Below are positions 47,076 to 58,905 of a DNA stretch of 64,000 nucleotides, one piece after another. The translations under genes and the position numbers were made by a program. Within the stretch, counting starts at the first letter, position 1. Every line of letters begins with the position of its first letter. A model generated the notes under the pieces. The model saw only the letters and a program-made list of their open reading frames with translations, was not told the DNA's origin and made no database searches. Source of the stretch: Mytilus californianus (Eukaryota; Mollusca; Bivalvia; Mytilida; Mytilidae); assembly GCF_021869535.1 (NCBI RefSeq), contig NW_026262690.1, positions 85,047,995 to 85,111,994 on the forward strand. Direction: 5' to 3'.

Positions 47076-49265
47076 ATTTATAATGTTTTATTTTCTAACA
47101 GTACAGAAACACGCTAAAAAAATTATTAGGAAGCCATGTTTATGTTTAGCCTTGAAATAAAAACGTTTTTATAAATTAGCTTAGTTCGAAGTAAACAATG
47201 AAATAACCAAACCTGATCTCAAGTTAACTAAATACAAAGTTATCTGTAATTGTAAGTAAGCTATAAGGTTTCAAATACCTCATGTAAAGTTGACTTAAGT
47301 CATTTTTGGTGATAAATTCATGCCATTTTGGTTTTTCTACTTTCATTTTAAAAAAAGGTTTCTAGGTTTCTAAACTTTTCAACTGAAGGCTATTCTAGAT
47401 AAAAAAAGTTACACGCACGGTTATCTTATGTTTTTTATCCATCTAGATCGGTACAGCTACTGATAAACTATCACCTAAACTATGCTGTCGTCTGCACAGT
47501 AGCCAGTGCTTCGGTATTGGTATGGTTCAAATTATTTATTTTGTCTGGAAATGTCCAGTTTATAAGACTATGAAACTGCTAAATCTAATGTTTCAACTCC
47601 CATGTTCAAAGTTTGACTGTGGGCGTTTTTTTGTTGTTGTACTACACTCCATTTTCTTTTGTATTCTCCAACTGTGTTTATTTTGGCTTTCCAAACTTTT
47701 ATTATCGAGCATGAAAATTATTCCGAAATCACGTAGGGATAAAAGAAGGTGTGGAACAAACGTTAGTGAGACCGCATCCATACGACATAGCTAACCAAAT
47801 GACATCTAGAGGGCAACACGCAGTCTTCAATAATTGACAAATGTCACGACTACACTTTTGTTATCAAAGAACAACATTGATTCAAATAACATTTTCGCGG
47901 AAGTCAAAATTAAAAAATGCTTGACTTTTTTGGTTATGCAATTTGATGATTGATAATTGGTTTTCCAACTTTTTCAAATTACAACCGATATGTTCATATA
48001 TTCGTTTAATAGTTTAATGCAACTATATGAAATAAAACCCCAAAGAGTCAAAATAATTACATCTAGCACCTGAATTGCACTATGGATATATTGATGATAT
48101 CCATTCAGAATAAAAATTATTTCTTACTGCATTACCATTTTTTTCACTTTCTTGTCGAGACACTTACTACTTAATGTGATTTTGGAATCGTGTAATGGGT
48201 GGTATATGAATAGCAGGAATTGATTACTCTGTCAACACAGCACAGTAGCTGCCTCTCCGGGTAAAGATAATAAATTTCTTTTGTTACTTTCCAATAGTGT
48301 TCTGTTTTAAATCTGATCTTTTGAGACTCGCTTGAACTCCGATATAATACCATAATAAAAGACTATAATCTTTATGTGTCGATCTGGGTGGGTTGTGCTT
48401 ATTGTGTTGCTGTTTCATTGACGTATTCGTATATACCAGTTTTCGAACATATATACAAAATCATGACAACATTGGTAGTTCAATACTACAGATGCATTCA
48501 ATGAAAAACCACGCCATCTTTCTTTTGGAATTTAGCGGAATGGTTAGATTCTCCAATCTCTTTAGATGTATTTCTTTCAAAGCAAAATGCACAATCTTCC
48601 ATATAATACATCATTAATCAGTGATTTTGTTCAGAAATTAATCAACCGAAAAGATAAGTCCCGAATTGAAACATTCTATAGGAATCATCTTCAAAATGAA
48701 CTTAAAAACTGATCATATTTTTGTGGCACTTTTTTGTTTTGTATAAAATGTCAGCTAAAACAAATATTCAATTATAGACAATGCATTGTCAATACCATTT
48801 TTCGGTTGAAATCTAACAAAAGTGACGCATAATATAAAAAGGCAGTTTTATGAATAAGAACTCTTCAGAAGGCATATTTATCAGAATTAACAGCTAAGTG
48901 GTATTGTTTTGGAGATAAATATATAAAAATAGCGTCGCATAACATTTTACAAATATGGATATGACATAAGGTGTTGTATTCACAGGCATCTTATTTTTTA
49001 TGTTTTAAATGCATTGCGCTGAAAATAACAAAAAAAGTCACCAATAATGAATATGTAAAATGTATTCATTTCGACAAAGGTGATTTATAGCATAAAACAT
49101 AAAAATTCAATTTTTATGTTGCAATAAAAAGATGTTTTCTATTTTTAAAAGTCCGATTCCAAAGAAGGCAAGCGTTTGTGTAATCATTATTAATCATTTA
49201 TATTGTTAATACTTTTATAACAAAAAATAAACTAACAAAATAAAAGAATTCGATAGGAAAACTTT

Positions 49266-49402
49266 AGGCGCCAGGTGAAGCCCGCCTCCGGGTGCGGGAT
49301 TTTCTCGCTGTGGTGAAGACCCATTGGTGGTCTTGGGCTGTTTTCTGCTCTTTGACCGGGTTGTTGTCTCTTTTACACATTCCCCGTTTCCATAATAATT
49401 TT
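49266..49402 (+). repeat. Family F 3' part inserted in D3
   Basis: GGCGCCAGGTGAAGCCCGCC, TCCGGGTGCGGGATTTTCTC, GGGTTGTTGTCTCTTTTACA and CCCCGTTTCCAT. It is the 3' half of the element at 39137-39402. D2 near 38202 (AGGAAAACTGATCATTATTT) is uninterrupted at the same place. Confidence 0.85.
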
Positions 49403-49789
49403 TATCACTATTTTATAGTTCAATTCAGTAAGAAAGTATTAATGATTTCAATGAAAAGAATAAAAGATACTTTCTCATTTACCTTTATTAAAGAATGTAG
49501 TTATCAGAAATGTTAAAATAGAATTAATAAATATCTATTATAATCACAGTTTCAAAATGTTCGAGTTACAAAGTATCTTTATTGGAAAATGTTGAAAAAA
49601 GGTATTAACAACAAAATAACTGAACTCCAAGGTAAATTCAAAAGGGGAAGTCAATAATAATTGAAAAAAATCATACGTTAGACTTTGTAACTGAACGAAT
49701 GGTAAACAATTGTCATATTCCTTACATGGGTTTATGTGGATTCTACTACTATATTCTCCAACCTTAATTCGATCGCATGACTTCATGCG

Positions 49790-50460
49790 AATTCACTCTA
49801 TCAAAATGTCACAATCGGAAATAGACACAATCGATAAAATTCAGACCAGACGACTTTACTGGTATCTGAAAAAGCCACCAAAAATAAGTCGCTCGTTAGT
49901 GGAGACACCGGCAAATCGCATCGGTCAACTATTCGTAATGGTGACCGTAACATTTTGTGTAGTTTTGATTTCAGTCGTTTTTCCTCATAACTCTGTAGGA
50001 GCAGTTTACGTGTAAAGATGGCACCCCTGTTTATGAAGTCTGTATAGTGTGAACATGCACGAGCGTAACGTATTAATTGAGATATGTAAACGACATATGA
50101 TGGAGCAGAGAGTATATTACTGATGAGAAATGGAAAGTTTACAATTGGAAAGTTAAAACCATAAATACTGACAGTCAATCAAAAAAAACTTATTTAAAAA
50201 AGGTAGAAACATCACCATGGTAAAAAAGAAGATATGCACTCAATTCATTTTCACAAAACTGTCTAACGAACCCTTCCGTAGTACATGAAATCACACCCTG
50301 TTTTGGTAGGGTTCATGATGCTCAGTCTTAAATTTCTATGTAGTGTTCTGTAGACTTGTTTGTATTCTCGTCGTTTTTCGAGTTTTTTGTCATAGGTTTG
50401 TTGGTTATTCTTCTAATAAATTATTTTCCCTTATGTATCTTCTGCCTCTTTTTCACTTGG
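49790..50460. repeat. Family A/C composite repeat in D3
   Basis: Contains CACAATCGGAAATAGACACA, CTGGTATCTGAAAAAGCC, GGTCAACTATTCGTAATGGT, GAGAAATGGAAAGTTTACAA and, in reverse, CCCTGTTTTGGTAGGGTTCA. A shorter version of the first part is at 28155-28290. The 101- and 125-codon frames over it look protein-like by chance and are not called. Confidence 0.65.
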
Positions 50461-50849
50461 ATATAATATCACATATTCTTGGTTAAAATGGAAACATTCT
50501 TATGATGTATTATCACTAGAGCTATTCTGTTTGCGTCTTAAATATATGAAAAGGGGCAACTTTTAATTGATATCTTCGAATTAATCGCATCCAAAGTCAA
50601 AAAAACAAACGCTTTATTGTAAACTGGGCATAATTAATCGTATAAGTGACTCATGCATTATTTTCCCTTTGTTTTCGTGGGTTCTATGAGTTTTGTTTTT
50701 GGTTTCTATTCATCAATTAAAAAATATACCGTCAAGAAACAAACTTATAAATAACAGTTCATCATGGATTTTTACACAGTGCGACAATTATCTCTTCAAT
50801 AAGAAACTCAACTTGTAATTGAATGAGTCATACTTTTATTAATATGAAA

Positions 50850-51110
50850 GGAAACTCGTAACAGTTCCTTATTAATTATGCTTTATACGCAATATTTCGA
50901 TACGGGAAGCGATTTATGAGTAATAACTTTGATGTTTGATATTCACTGCAACTGTGGTTCCTCAGAGGATATTTAACAACTTAGTAAATCAGTTACTTCA
51001 ATATTTTCAAACAAAACAACTGCTTATTATGATCTCTTGAATTGGCGCCAAATAATGTTTTGTCATAAGGACTCTATAGATTAAAGAGACAACTCTTCTC
51101 TAGTTTAGCG
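50850..51110. other. Conserved block of the triplicated unit, D3 copy
   Basis: AATTATGCTTTATACGCAAT, TTTCGATACGGGAAGCGATT, CACTGCAACTGTGGTTCCTC and TTGGCGCCAAATAATGTTTT. See the D1 and D2 entries. Confidence 0.5.
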
Positions 51111-51819
51111 TTAAAAATACTTATCCTTTCAGATTTTGTCTTTTAGATCATATTGCATCCTAGTATGTGTTATTGCCAGTTATATAATGCTATTCTATCT
51201 TTAAAATTCGATTCCACAACATCTAATAAAAAATGAAATTCAAAATGTTCATATGGGGAATCAAATTTTTTGCTTTTCTTGGTAATTCTGTATTAATCTG
51301 TCCATTAAACAGTGTCTAAATCAGGTCAGAAATATGACAAACAATGTCCATTTGCTCCATCTGCTTACCTATATAATCAAACTGCTTGAGATCACTACAA
51401 AGTTTGGAAATTATTGAAGGAAAGCTGTTGGAGTTACGGATGTCATACACCAATGTGAGCGATACCGTTTTAAAATATGTTTAACGATTATGTTCATTGT
51501 TTATTTGTTCATATTTGTAAGAATAAAATGGACGTCAAAGTAAAAAGAATTGATTAAAGTTTACTAAAACATGTCAAATGAATTTACTGGGCTATTTATT
51601 GTTGAATGAAGTCCGAGTGAGTAATATACAATACTGACAACATTTTTTTTTCATATTTTCACCATTTTAAGAATGTCTTTTCTCTAAGGCTATGTGTAAC
51701 AGGCAAACTTAAGATTTCTAATTTTTTTTACCATAAAATATTTTAAGACAAAATAGCCTCATACTCATACAGTCGGCCTCTTTTTTCTACATATACATGA
51801 GGGTCTGGATGATGGGTCC

Positions 51820-51995
51820 TTCATTTTTGTATTCTTTAATTTGTTTAGGCCTTTTTTTCTCTATTCTCTATACTTTTTGCAAATTATTCTCTTTTCTTTA
51901 TATTTAGCACTTCAATATTCTATATTCTTTTTTTATCCATTTGTCTCTATTCTTTATATTTTTTGGCAATTATTCTCTATTCTGTAAACCCCCGT
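51820..51995. repeat. Degenerate TTCTNTAT-type tandem tract
   Basis: TTCTCTATTCTCTATAC, TTCTCTTTTCTTTATAT, ATTCTATATTC and similar units. Not present in D1 or D2. Confidence 0.6.
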
Positions 51996-53049
51996 CCACA
52001 CGCTTATACATTTCGTACAAAAAAAATCCAGATCATTCTAGACTATGTGTACTATATATTTCCAGAGGATAATTTTATTGTGTAAAGTCTGGAATTCCTA
52101 GAAAACTTTATTACTATTCAATTGGTAAAACAATATATATAATAGGAAATATTCATTATTGTAGGACGTTTAAGATAACCCTCGCAAATGAAATTATTAT
52201 ATGACTAATTGTCTCAACAAATGCGTAATCGTCTGTTTGCACACAAGCTATTACTATCCCTGCGTCATACATACGTGAAGCTCATACAGTCTTTTTTGAA
52301 ATTTGAGGTTCTTTGAACAAATCACCAGATCATTGACATTTTTTGTATGTTAAAAATGTACTACAAAAACAATTACAAAAGAAGAAAAGGTGTCGCAATA
52401 AAAAATCATAAGTGGAATTCGAACAGGCAAAACCATGACTAAGGCAAAAAGGGCAAAAAAACAAGCAATAGTCCATATAATATTCCTGTGACGATAAAAT
52501 GTTAAGCATCACAAACCTCACAAACTCTGGCAATTAATTGTATAGGGAAGAACCGTTCCTGCTCAACTATTGGTGACGTCGTGTTTCTCGTGATAAAGAA
52601 AATCCCGTAATTACTAGTAGTCGTATTCAGTTCATAACTTATTCTGGAGGAAAAGGGAATGAGATTTTGGCTACGACAATATGATGTTGCTTGTAAGGGC
52701 ATTGATTTGGATGTAAAGAAAAACTTTAAAAAAAGATTTTGTCTTTGGTTGAAATTCCCAAGGAAAATAAATGAAAACCTCTGATTATCCATGTTCAACT
52801 TTTATTAAGTATCGTTTGAGGTTTATGTATATGACAAGTACCGAGTAACATTTTGAAATATCTAATAAGAAGTGTTCATATAACTCTTACGTTTGTTTTC
52901 CTCAATTCTAATAATATTAATGTGTCATAGATCACAGATTTCTACGGATATGTGCAATATGTGTCTTGCCACAATCGCGTTTTTCTTTCCTCGTTTATGA
53001 CATCACCGAATTCGACTAATTCGATGCCACGAATGGAACAGGAATTGCC

Positions 53050-53248
53050 TAGTTTAGCTAGCTATAAAACCAAGTTTAGTTCACCATTTTCTACATAAAT
53101 CAAGAATATGACAGTTGTTTTCCATTCGTTTGGTGTGTTTGAGCTTTTGATTTTGCCTTTTGATATAGGGCTTTCAGTTTTAAATTTTCCTTAGAGTCGG
53201 TTTTTTTTTGTTATTATACTTTTTACACCCCCACCCCCCCACCCCCCC
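53050..53248. repeat. Family B fragment ending in a C-rich tract
   Basis: AGTTTAGCTAGCTATAAAAC to TTGTTATTATACTTTTT, followed by C runs of 5, 7 and 7 separated by single A residues (53228-53248). The reverse strand could form a G-quadruplex. Confidence 0.75.
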
Positions 53249-54414
53249 TTTGAGCAACGGGTTTTACCCGCTTTTCGTAGAAATCTTGTTGGTCAATCTT
53301 TTGCTTTCTATTTATGTTTTGCGAATTGTTGTTTGTCTTTCATTTTTGTTTGTTTGCGTTTAATTTATTGTTATCTCCCTTATACTTTTGCATCAACGAT
53401 TTGACAGTTTTAATATTTTAGGAATAGTATATATTGTCTGTCGTTATCTTTGACAGGATCCATAAAGATTGTATCATTATGTCCTTGATTTACTGTACTA
53501 TGTACACGATATTTAGCCTCATATAATTATTATTGACAGTGTTAAGATCGTTTTAACGTGGTAAGCCACCTTAAAAATGAGTCTTTAAGATGCAATAGAG
53601 GTTTGGACTTGAATTCGTCAATTTTGAGTCTCAAATTCAGTTTACACGTTTATAGTTGTATATGAATCAAAAATGGTTGCAAGAAACCCATGTCAGTCTG
53701 TTTAAAATTGGAAGGAAAGACTGATTAGTTTTGCAGGAAATTCCTTTAAATATTAACATCTTACTTTGTAGTTTAATAACGAAGCGTTTCTCGTTTTAAC
53801 GGCAGTTAGGCAATTAGAAAACAAATTCGATACCATTAAAGTTTGTCTATTTATACTTTTGGAAGCAAATTCCGTAGACGTAATCTCTGGCAATAGCACA
53901 TTAATTGTCACATTAACTTCTGCAAATACAACATTAAGAAAGGCTTATGAGCAAATGGTTAAGATACTGTAAGCTTTCATAAAACAATTCCTACTGACTG
54001 TGTATTGCAAATCCTCGATATCTTACTTACGTCATATATTGCATATGAAGATTGTCATAATTCCTAGATTTAATTCGCCCATTAGTGTCAATTTTACGAA
54101 ACTCATCCAGATACTTATCTCTGAAACAGTCCTTAATTTCAATATCACTGAATAAAAGACATATGAGTACTCTATATATTTTATTTCATTGTGGAACGAA
54201 AGGAGATCATTAGTATATCTGAAGCAAAATTAGAAGAACAATCGTGCTTTGGTTTCTTTTATTTGTCTTCACTAATACTGTCATATGAATACAAGAACAA
54301 AATAATAACAGGGACAAACAGTACCATTGTAGTACAGATTGTCTTTTGGATTATAAATCATTCAAACTCATCACATATTTCATAAAATACAATTATTTTT
54401 TTATTTTTTTTGTG

Positions 54415-54592
54415 TTGTGTCTTCTTTGAATAAGAATAGATTCCACAACCTAGAACAAGAAAATGGTGTGTCTTGTTTGAAAAGAATAGATTGAACAACC
54501 TAAGATAATACAATATCGTGTCTTGTTTGAATAAAAATAGGTTGCACAACTTAGGACAAGAAACTAATGTGTCTTGTTTGAATAAGAAAAAA
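54415..54592. repeat. 51-bp minisatellite, D3 copy
   Basis: About three and a half units like those at 31781-31998 (GTGTCTTGTTTGAATAAGAA, TTGCACAACTTAGGACAAGA). The array is interrupted by B and resumes at about 55035-55065. Confidence 0.85.
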
Positions 54593-54595
54593 AGT

Positions 54596-55035
54596 AAAAT
54601 CACAAAAATACCGAACTCTGAGGAAAATTCAAAACGTAGAGTCCCTTATCAAATGGCAAAATCAAAAGCTCAAACACATTAAACGAATGGATAACAACTG
54701 TCATATTCCTGACACTTGGTACAGGCATTTTCTTATGTAGAAAATGTTGGATTAAACCTGGTTTTATAGCTAGCTAAACCCATCACTTGTATGACAGTCG
54801 CATAAAATTCCATTATATTGACAACGATGTGTGAACAAAACAAACAGACATAATACGTAAAAATGTCAAAATAGGGGTACAACAGTCAACATTGTGTTAT
54901 AATCTCAATCACTATAAAAACAAACAAATATGTAACAAAGAAACACAAAAGGGCATATAGACAAAGCACATAAGCAAAAATGAAAGACAAAAATACAAAA
55001 TTTTACCATAGCACAATAACACAATGACGGGATGT
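54596..55035 (-). repeat. Family B element inserted in the D3 minisatellite
   Basis: Long B copy in reverse: CCGAACTCTGAGGAAAATTC, AACTGTCATATTCCTGACAC, TATAGCTAGCTAAACCCATC, CAACAGTCAACATTGTGTTA and GAAACACAAAAGGGCATATA. D1 has family G, not B, at the corresponding place. Confidence 0.8.
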
Positions 55036-55965
55036 ACAATATATTGCAAAGGACAAGCAACTGGTATCTGGGTTGACCATTCTTGTAATTTGTTGATGTG
55101 AGATCTTTAACAAGAGCATGGCGTAGTTATTTGATGTAATATTTAACATGTTGATACCGCGAAAAATTAAGGGAAATTATGATGAATATCTCATGGTATT
55201 GAAACTGACTAGACATGTTCCTTTGGGTATTTATTTTTATTAATAGACTCCTATTGCACCTCATTGAAGGTTCAACACATAAATTGTATCTTTATCACAG
55301 ATTTTGGGCTAGTTAGGTTGTATAAAGTGATTATCGTATTACTGTTTAAATCAGTAACGTAACAGGGATTATTTCTTTGTTCATTTAGTCTTTGGCCTGA
55401 ATCATTGCATGAACAAAACACCAAAGTCTACATTACCTACCAAACGCTACATACTTTGTTGATATGTGTTTTACTTAAAGCTTTAGCTTATGTGGCTATA
55501 ATTAAAAATGAAACAATTTATACTATTACCATCGCAGTAAGCGGTCAGCTTGCGTTGACAAAATAAATTGATGTAATAAAGAGTTATTGATTGATAAAGC
55601 CTTAATTAAAGCCGTGCCTACTTAGTAAGTACAGGGTCCTCAAATGACCTTTACGCACACCCTATCATATGCAAGGTAGTGACCTTCCGTTAACTACCAT
55701 TATCGTCAGAGTTTAGTATATCATGATGTTATATATAACGACATTACAAAATCGAATATGAATATATCTGTTTCCGGTTAAATTCATAGCATCATGAGAA
55801 TTTTTTATACTAACCTTTCACAGTTAAAGACATCCTCTGGTTTAAACTCACTTGACTTAATGTTTAAAGGTCTTCAAACACTAGTATGTGGTTCTTTTAA
55901 ACTACAAAGAACTAGTAAATTCTTGTTTGCTCTTAATGTGTATTTGATCTTTTATTTACATGTAA

Positions 55966-56012
55966 AAGAGGGACGAAAGATACCAGAGGGACAGTCAAAC
56001 TCACAGTCATAA
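55966..56012. repeat. Small family A fragment in D3
   Basis: AAGAGGGACGAAAGATACCA and GAGGGACAGTCAAACTCACA, the same as 885-925. It sits in the block matching D1 35380 and D2 44280, which lack it. Confidence 0.75.
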
Positions 56013-56541
56013 GTGTAAGTGTAGGAGAAATTCATTTATTTATATCATGTTAATGTTAAAATTTTAGAAAAGCACAGCCTTCTTCCGTTTTTACCTTCTC
56101 TCAAGATTGGCCAAACAAATGATTAGCGTCATACTACAAAGAACTAAACAAATAGTCGATTGTAATAGAAACTATATAAGGGTTTAAATGGAGTCAATTT
56201 AAAACCCCAGCTAATAATGACTCGTTTAAATGAGTCTAAGCTTCGAAAATATAAACTTTCGACAGCCAAGTGGTTTTACCAATAGGTTTCAAAACGCCCG
56301 AACATTATTGAACACACTCACAATAAATTAACTGAATATCTATTCCGTTTATAGGAGTTGCTTTTATTTACAAAATATGTTTCTTTTAATTTTTCTCAAT
56401 TGCACGTAAGTTTTAGAATTCCTCTCGGTAGAATGAATAATTGAGAAAAACTACAAAGAGCAATTTAAAACAATCAATGAATAATACTTCAGAACACTTT
56501 TTTAGATTTACAATTATGTAGCGTGCGTGCATGATGAAAAC

Positions 56542-56584
56542 TTCTAGAATAAACTCATTCTCCTGGAATAACTTCATTCTAGAA
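56542..56584. promoter_or_regulatory. TTCTAGAA palindrome, D3 copy
   Basis: TTCTAGAAT (56542-56550) and ATTCTAGAA (56576-56584), perfect inverted ends with an inner ATTCTCCTGGAAT that is itself an inverted repeat. The series of TTC and GAA triplets fits the general heat-shock-element pattern. No adjacent gene was found. Confidence 0.45.
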
Positions 56585-58905
56585 CAAGAAATTCGTACAA
56601 CTCATACTTTTTTCATTAAGTCGGAAGTAGCTAAGGAACTGATTAATCAAGAAAAAGAAAGTTAAACCATGTGAAGTAAATGCCTCAATAAACATCAAAT
56701 GCTTAGAAAAACAATCAATTAATGAAATGACATAAAATATTTAAATTCAAAAACAATGAACAATTTTTTTCTCTCTACATATTCATAAGCACTTTCGAAA
56801 AGAACTTTCTTTATCGAATACATAAGTCAGTTTAAGCCATAGTAATTTTTCATATCTTAAGACTAATGCGTTTGGGACATGGACCCTTTTTTCTTGACGC
56901 ATTTTGTTAGAGTGCATTATCCATTGGGTAACTTTTCTTAAATGTTTAGACTGATCTTAATTGCATAATGTTTTCTTGCTCTTATTCATACGATATAAAG
57001 AATAACAGTAGGTTATATATGTTGCTCCTCTATTCTTATTTTGCATGTGAAAACGTCTTAATGAATGTCTAGTGATACTTATTTAATGTATATTCAGGAC
57101 AATTGAAAACCCAATTAACACAATAAATACAAATGGTAGGTTTCCAAGGTAGGTTGATCGGAATGATGGGCAGATTTGGACTAACACTCGAAATGTGGTA
57201 AAGTTGGATAGTGCCCGGGCAAACAATTGGCCACTTACAGACACATCATAGACTTTTAAGGTTTCTTTATTACGCAGAGAGCGTGGCACTCATCGGATTC
57301 AACGTCACCATTGCTGCCAGATGTGACTTTGGATTTATGCATTCCACAGAGCCAAAACGTAACCCACTTTGATGACAGATATACTGCCGGATGAGTAGAA
57401 ATTCATAATTTTATCTAGAGTGTAATTATTATGGAAATATCACATATGTTAATGAAGCTTTTTTATTACATAATTGAATGAACTAAGTTTCTTGTGTAAG
57501 TTTCCGGATGATTGATCTTTTTTGTCTTATTAAGTATTAAGCTGGATATTCCTTTCACAAACAAATAAACTAACCCACGTAAATCGTGTATATCTATTTA
57601 GCTCATCATGGCATTTATACATAACCCCCAATAAAATTTCAGTGATGTAATGATACACTATGTCGTGATGACAAACTATATTGATGGTTGTTAATCATGA
57701 CATTTTTGGTCTATAAATTAATTTTTAAATGAGTCATTTCTCGTTCGCATGACGATTGTTTTCCTCAGGTTATGTAATTAGATAGAGTTGAGTAATGTCT
57801 ATTCAAAGGTGCTTCTCTGTATGAAGATGGTAAAACTTTCATTTTTATTTATTAACAAATTTTATTTACTTAAACAGATTTAGAATCAATTTACTGAAAA
57901 CTGGATTTCATTTTTGAAGGTTAATTAGATCTATCAATTGAATATTGGAAATAAAAAAAAATGTTTGAATGGATCTCAAATATCTAAAACGGGCAACGTT
58001 TTTATACAGTAATCTTGTTTTGTCTAGTTTCCAATTGTAGTTTTAAACTTAACTCTTTTGAATGACTGTTCCTGAAAGAAAAAAGCACTACAAACATTTA
58101 GGCGATACCCCATGACAATTTCAGTTCAGGAGGAAACAAAAGATTTTAAAGAATTTTATGCATTTTTATTTACCATTTCAGCAATTTAGGACGAGTGTCA
58201 ATTTAATTCGGGGCATACCTACAAATCATGTTTTTGGTGCAGGTTCGTATTCTTAATTTGTGGGCACTGTAAAGATTTGATTTTCTTACTGTTACGGGCT
58301 GTACGGAAACACGCTAAAAGTTGTACTATGAAGCCACGTTTAGAGTGTGATAATTAACTTTGTCCGAAATTAACATTAACATAACAAGACCTCAAGTTAA
58401 CTTACTACAGATTTATCTACAATTGTGATTAAGCTAAGATTGCAAATACCTTAGGCAAAGCTGACCTCGGACGTGTTTATGTGGTTTATTCACACCCTGT
58501 AAATTTAGACCCTAAATTTTCTTTAAAACGTTTTAATGATCCTAAATTTTCTAACTGAAGGTTATTCTAGAAACAAGTATCAAACGTACGGTTTTCCTAT
58601 CAAACATGTTTTACTACAGCTAGGCCTACTGGTAAACTATCAGCCTTCGATGTTACCATCTACACAGTTGCAAATGCTTCGGTATGGTCATGATTCAAAT
58701 GATATATTTTGTTTGGAAACGTACAGTTCATAAATTATGTGAATGCTAGAGCTTAGGTTCAACTCCCTCTAGCTAAGTTTGACCTTAGACGGGTTTTGCT
58801 GTGGTATCAAAAGCCATTTGTGAGACAAACGTCAGTGACACCGCATCCATGCCACAAAATTAATCAAAAGACATCTAGAGGGCAACACGGTAACAATACT
58901 GTACG

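Larger units (their letters stand above)
37985..47845 (+). repeat. Copy D2 of the triplicated unit
   Basis: Starts at the equivalent of D1 26890, so the first ~2 kb is missing. It lacks the part equal to D1 31560-32620 but keeps the part equal to D1 34700-34920 (43310-43520), which D3 lost. Its end (47460-47845, with GTGAGACCGCATCCATACGA and GACATCTAGAGGGCAACACG) matches the end of D3 at 58600-58905. Short family A pieces lie at 40092-40178, 41795-41975 and 42405-42452. Confidence 0.85.
47870..58905 (+). repeat. Copy D3 of the triplicated unit
   Basis: Begins close to 47870, directly after the end of D2, with the block matching D1 24835 onward. It keeps the full series of blocks to 58905 apart from the part equal to D1 34700-34920. 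It gives the best view of an intact ~11-kb unit. Insertions special to D3 include F (49266-49402), the family A/C composite (49790-50460), AT-rich TTCTNTAT units (51820-51995) and B (53050-53225, 54596-55035). Confidence 0.85.

Noticed and set aside
47522-47794. 90-codon plus-strand frame at the end of D2
   Set aside because: The matching region of D3 (58680-58850) does not keep the frame.
49710-50178. Two overlapping frames (101 codons plus, 125 codons minus) that look protein-like
   Set aside because: The stretch is made of family A/C repeat sequence (GGTCAACTATTCGTAATGGT, GAAATGGAAAGTTTACAA). The D1 copy at 28155-28290 has stops and indels in the same frame, so coding is not conserved.
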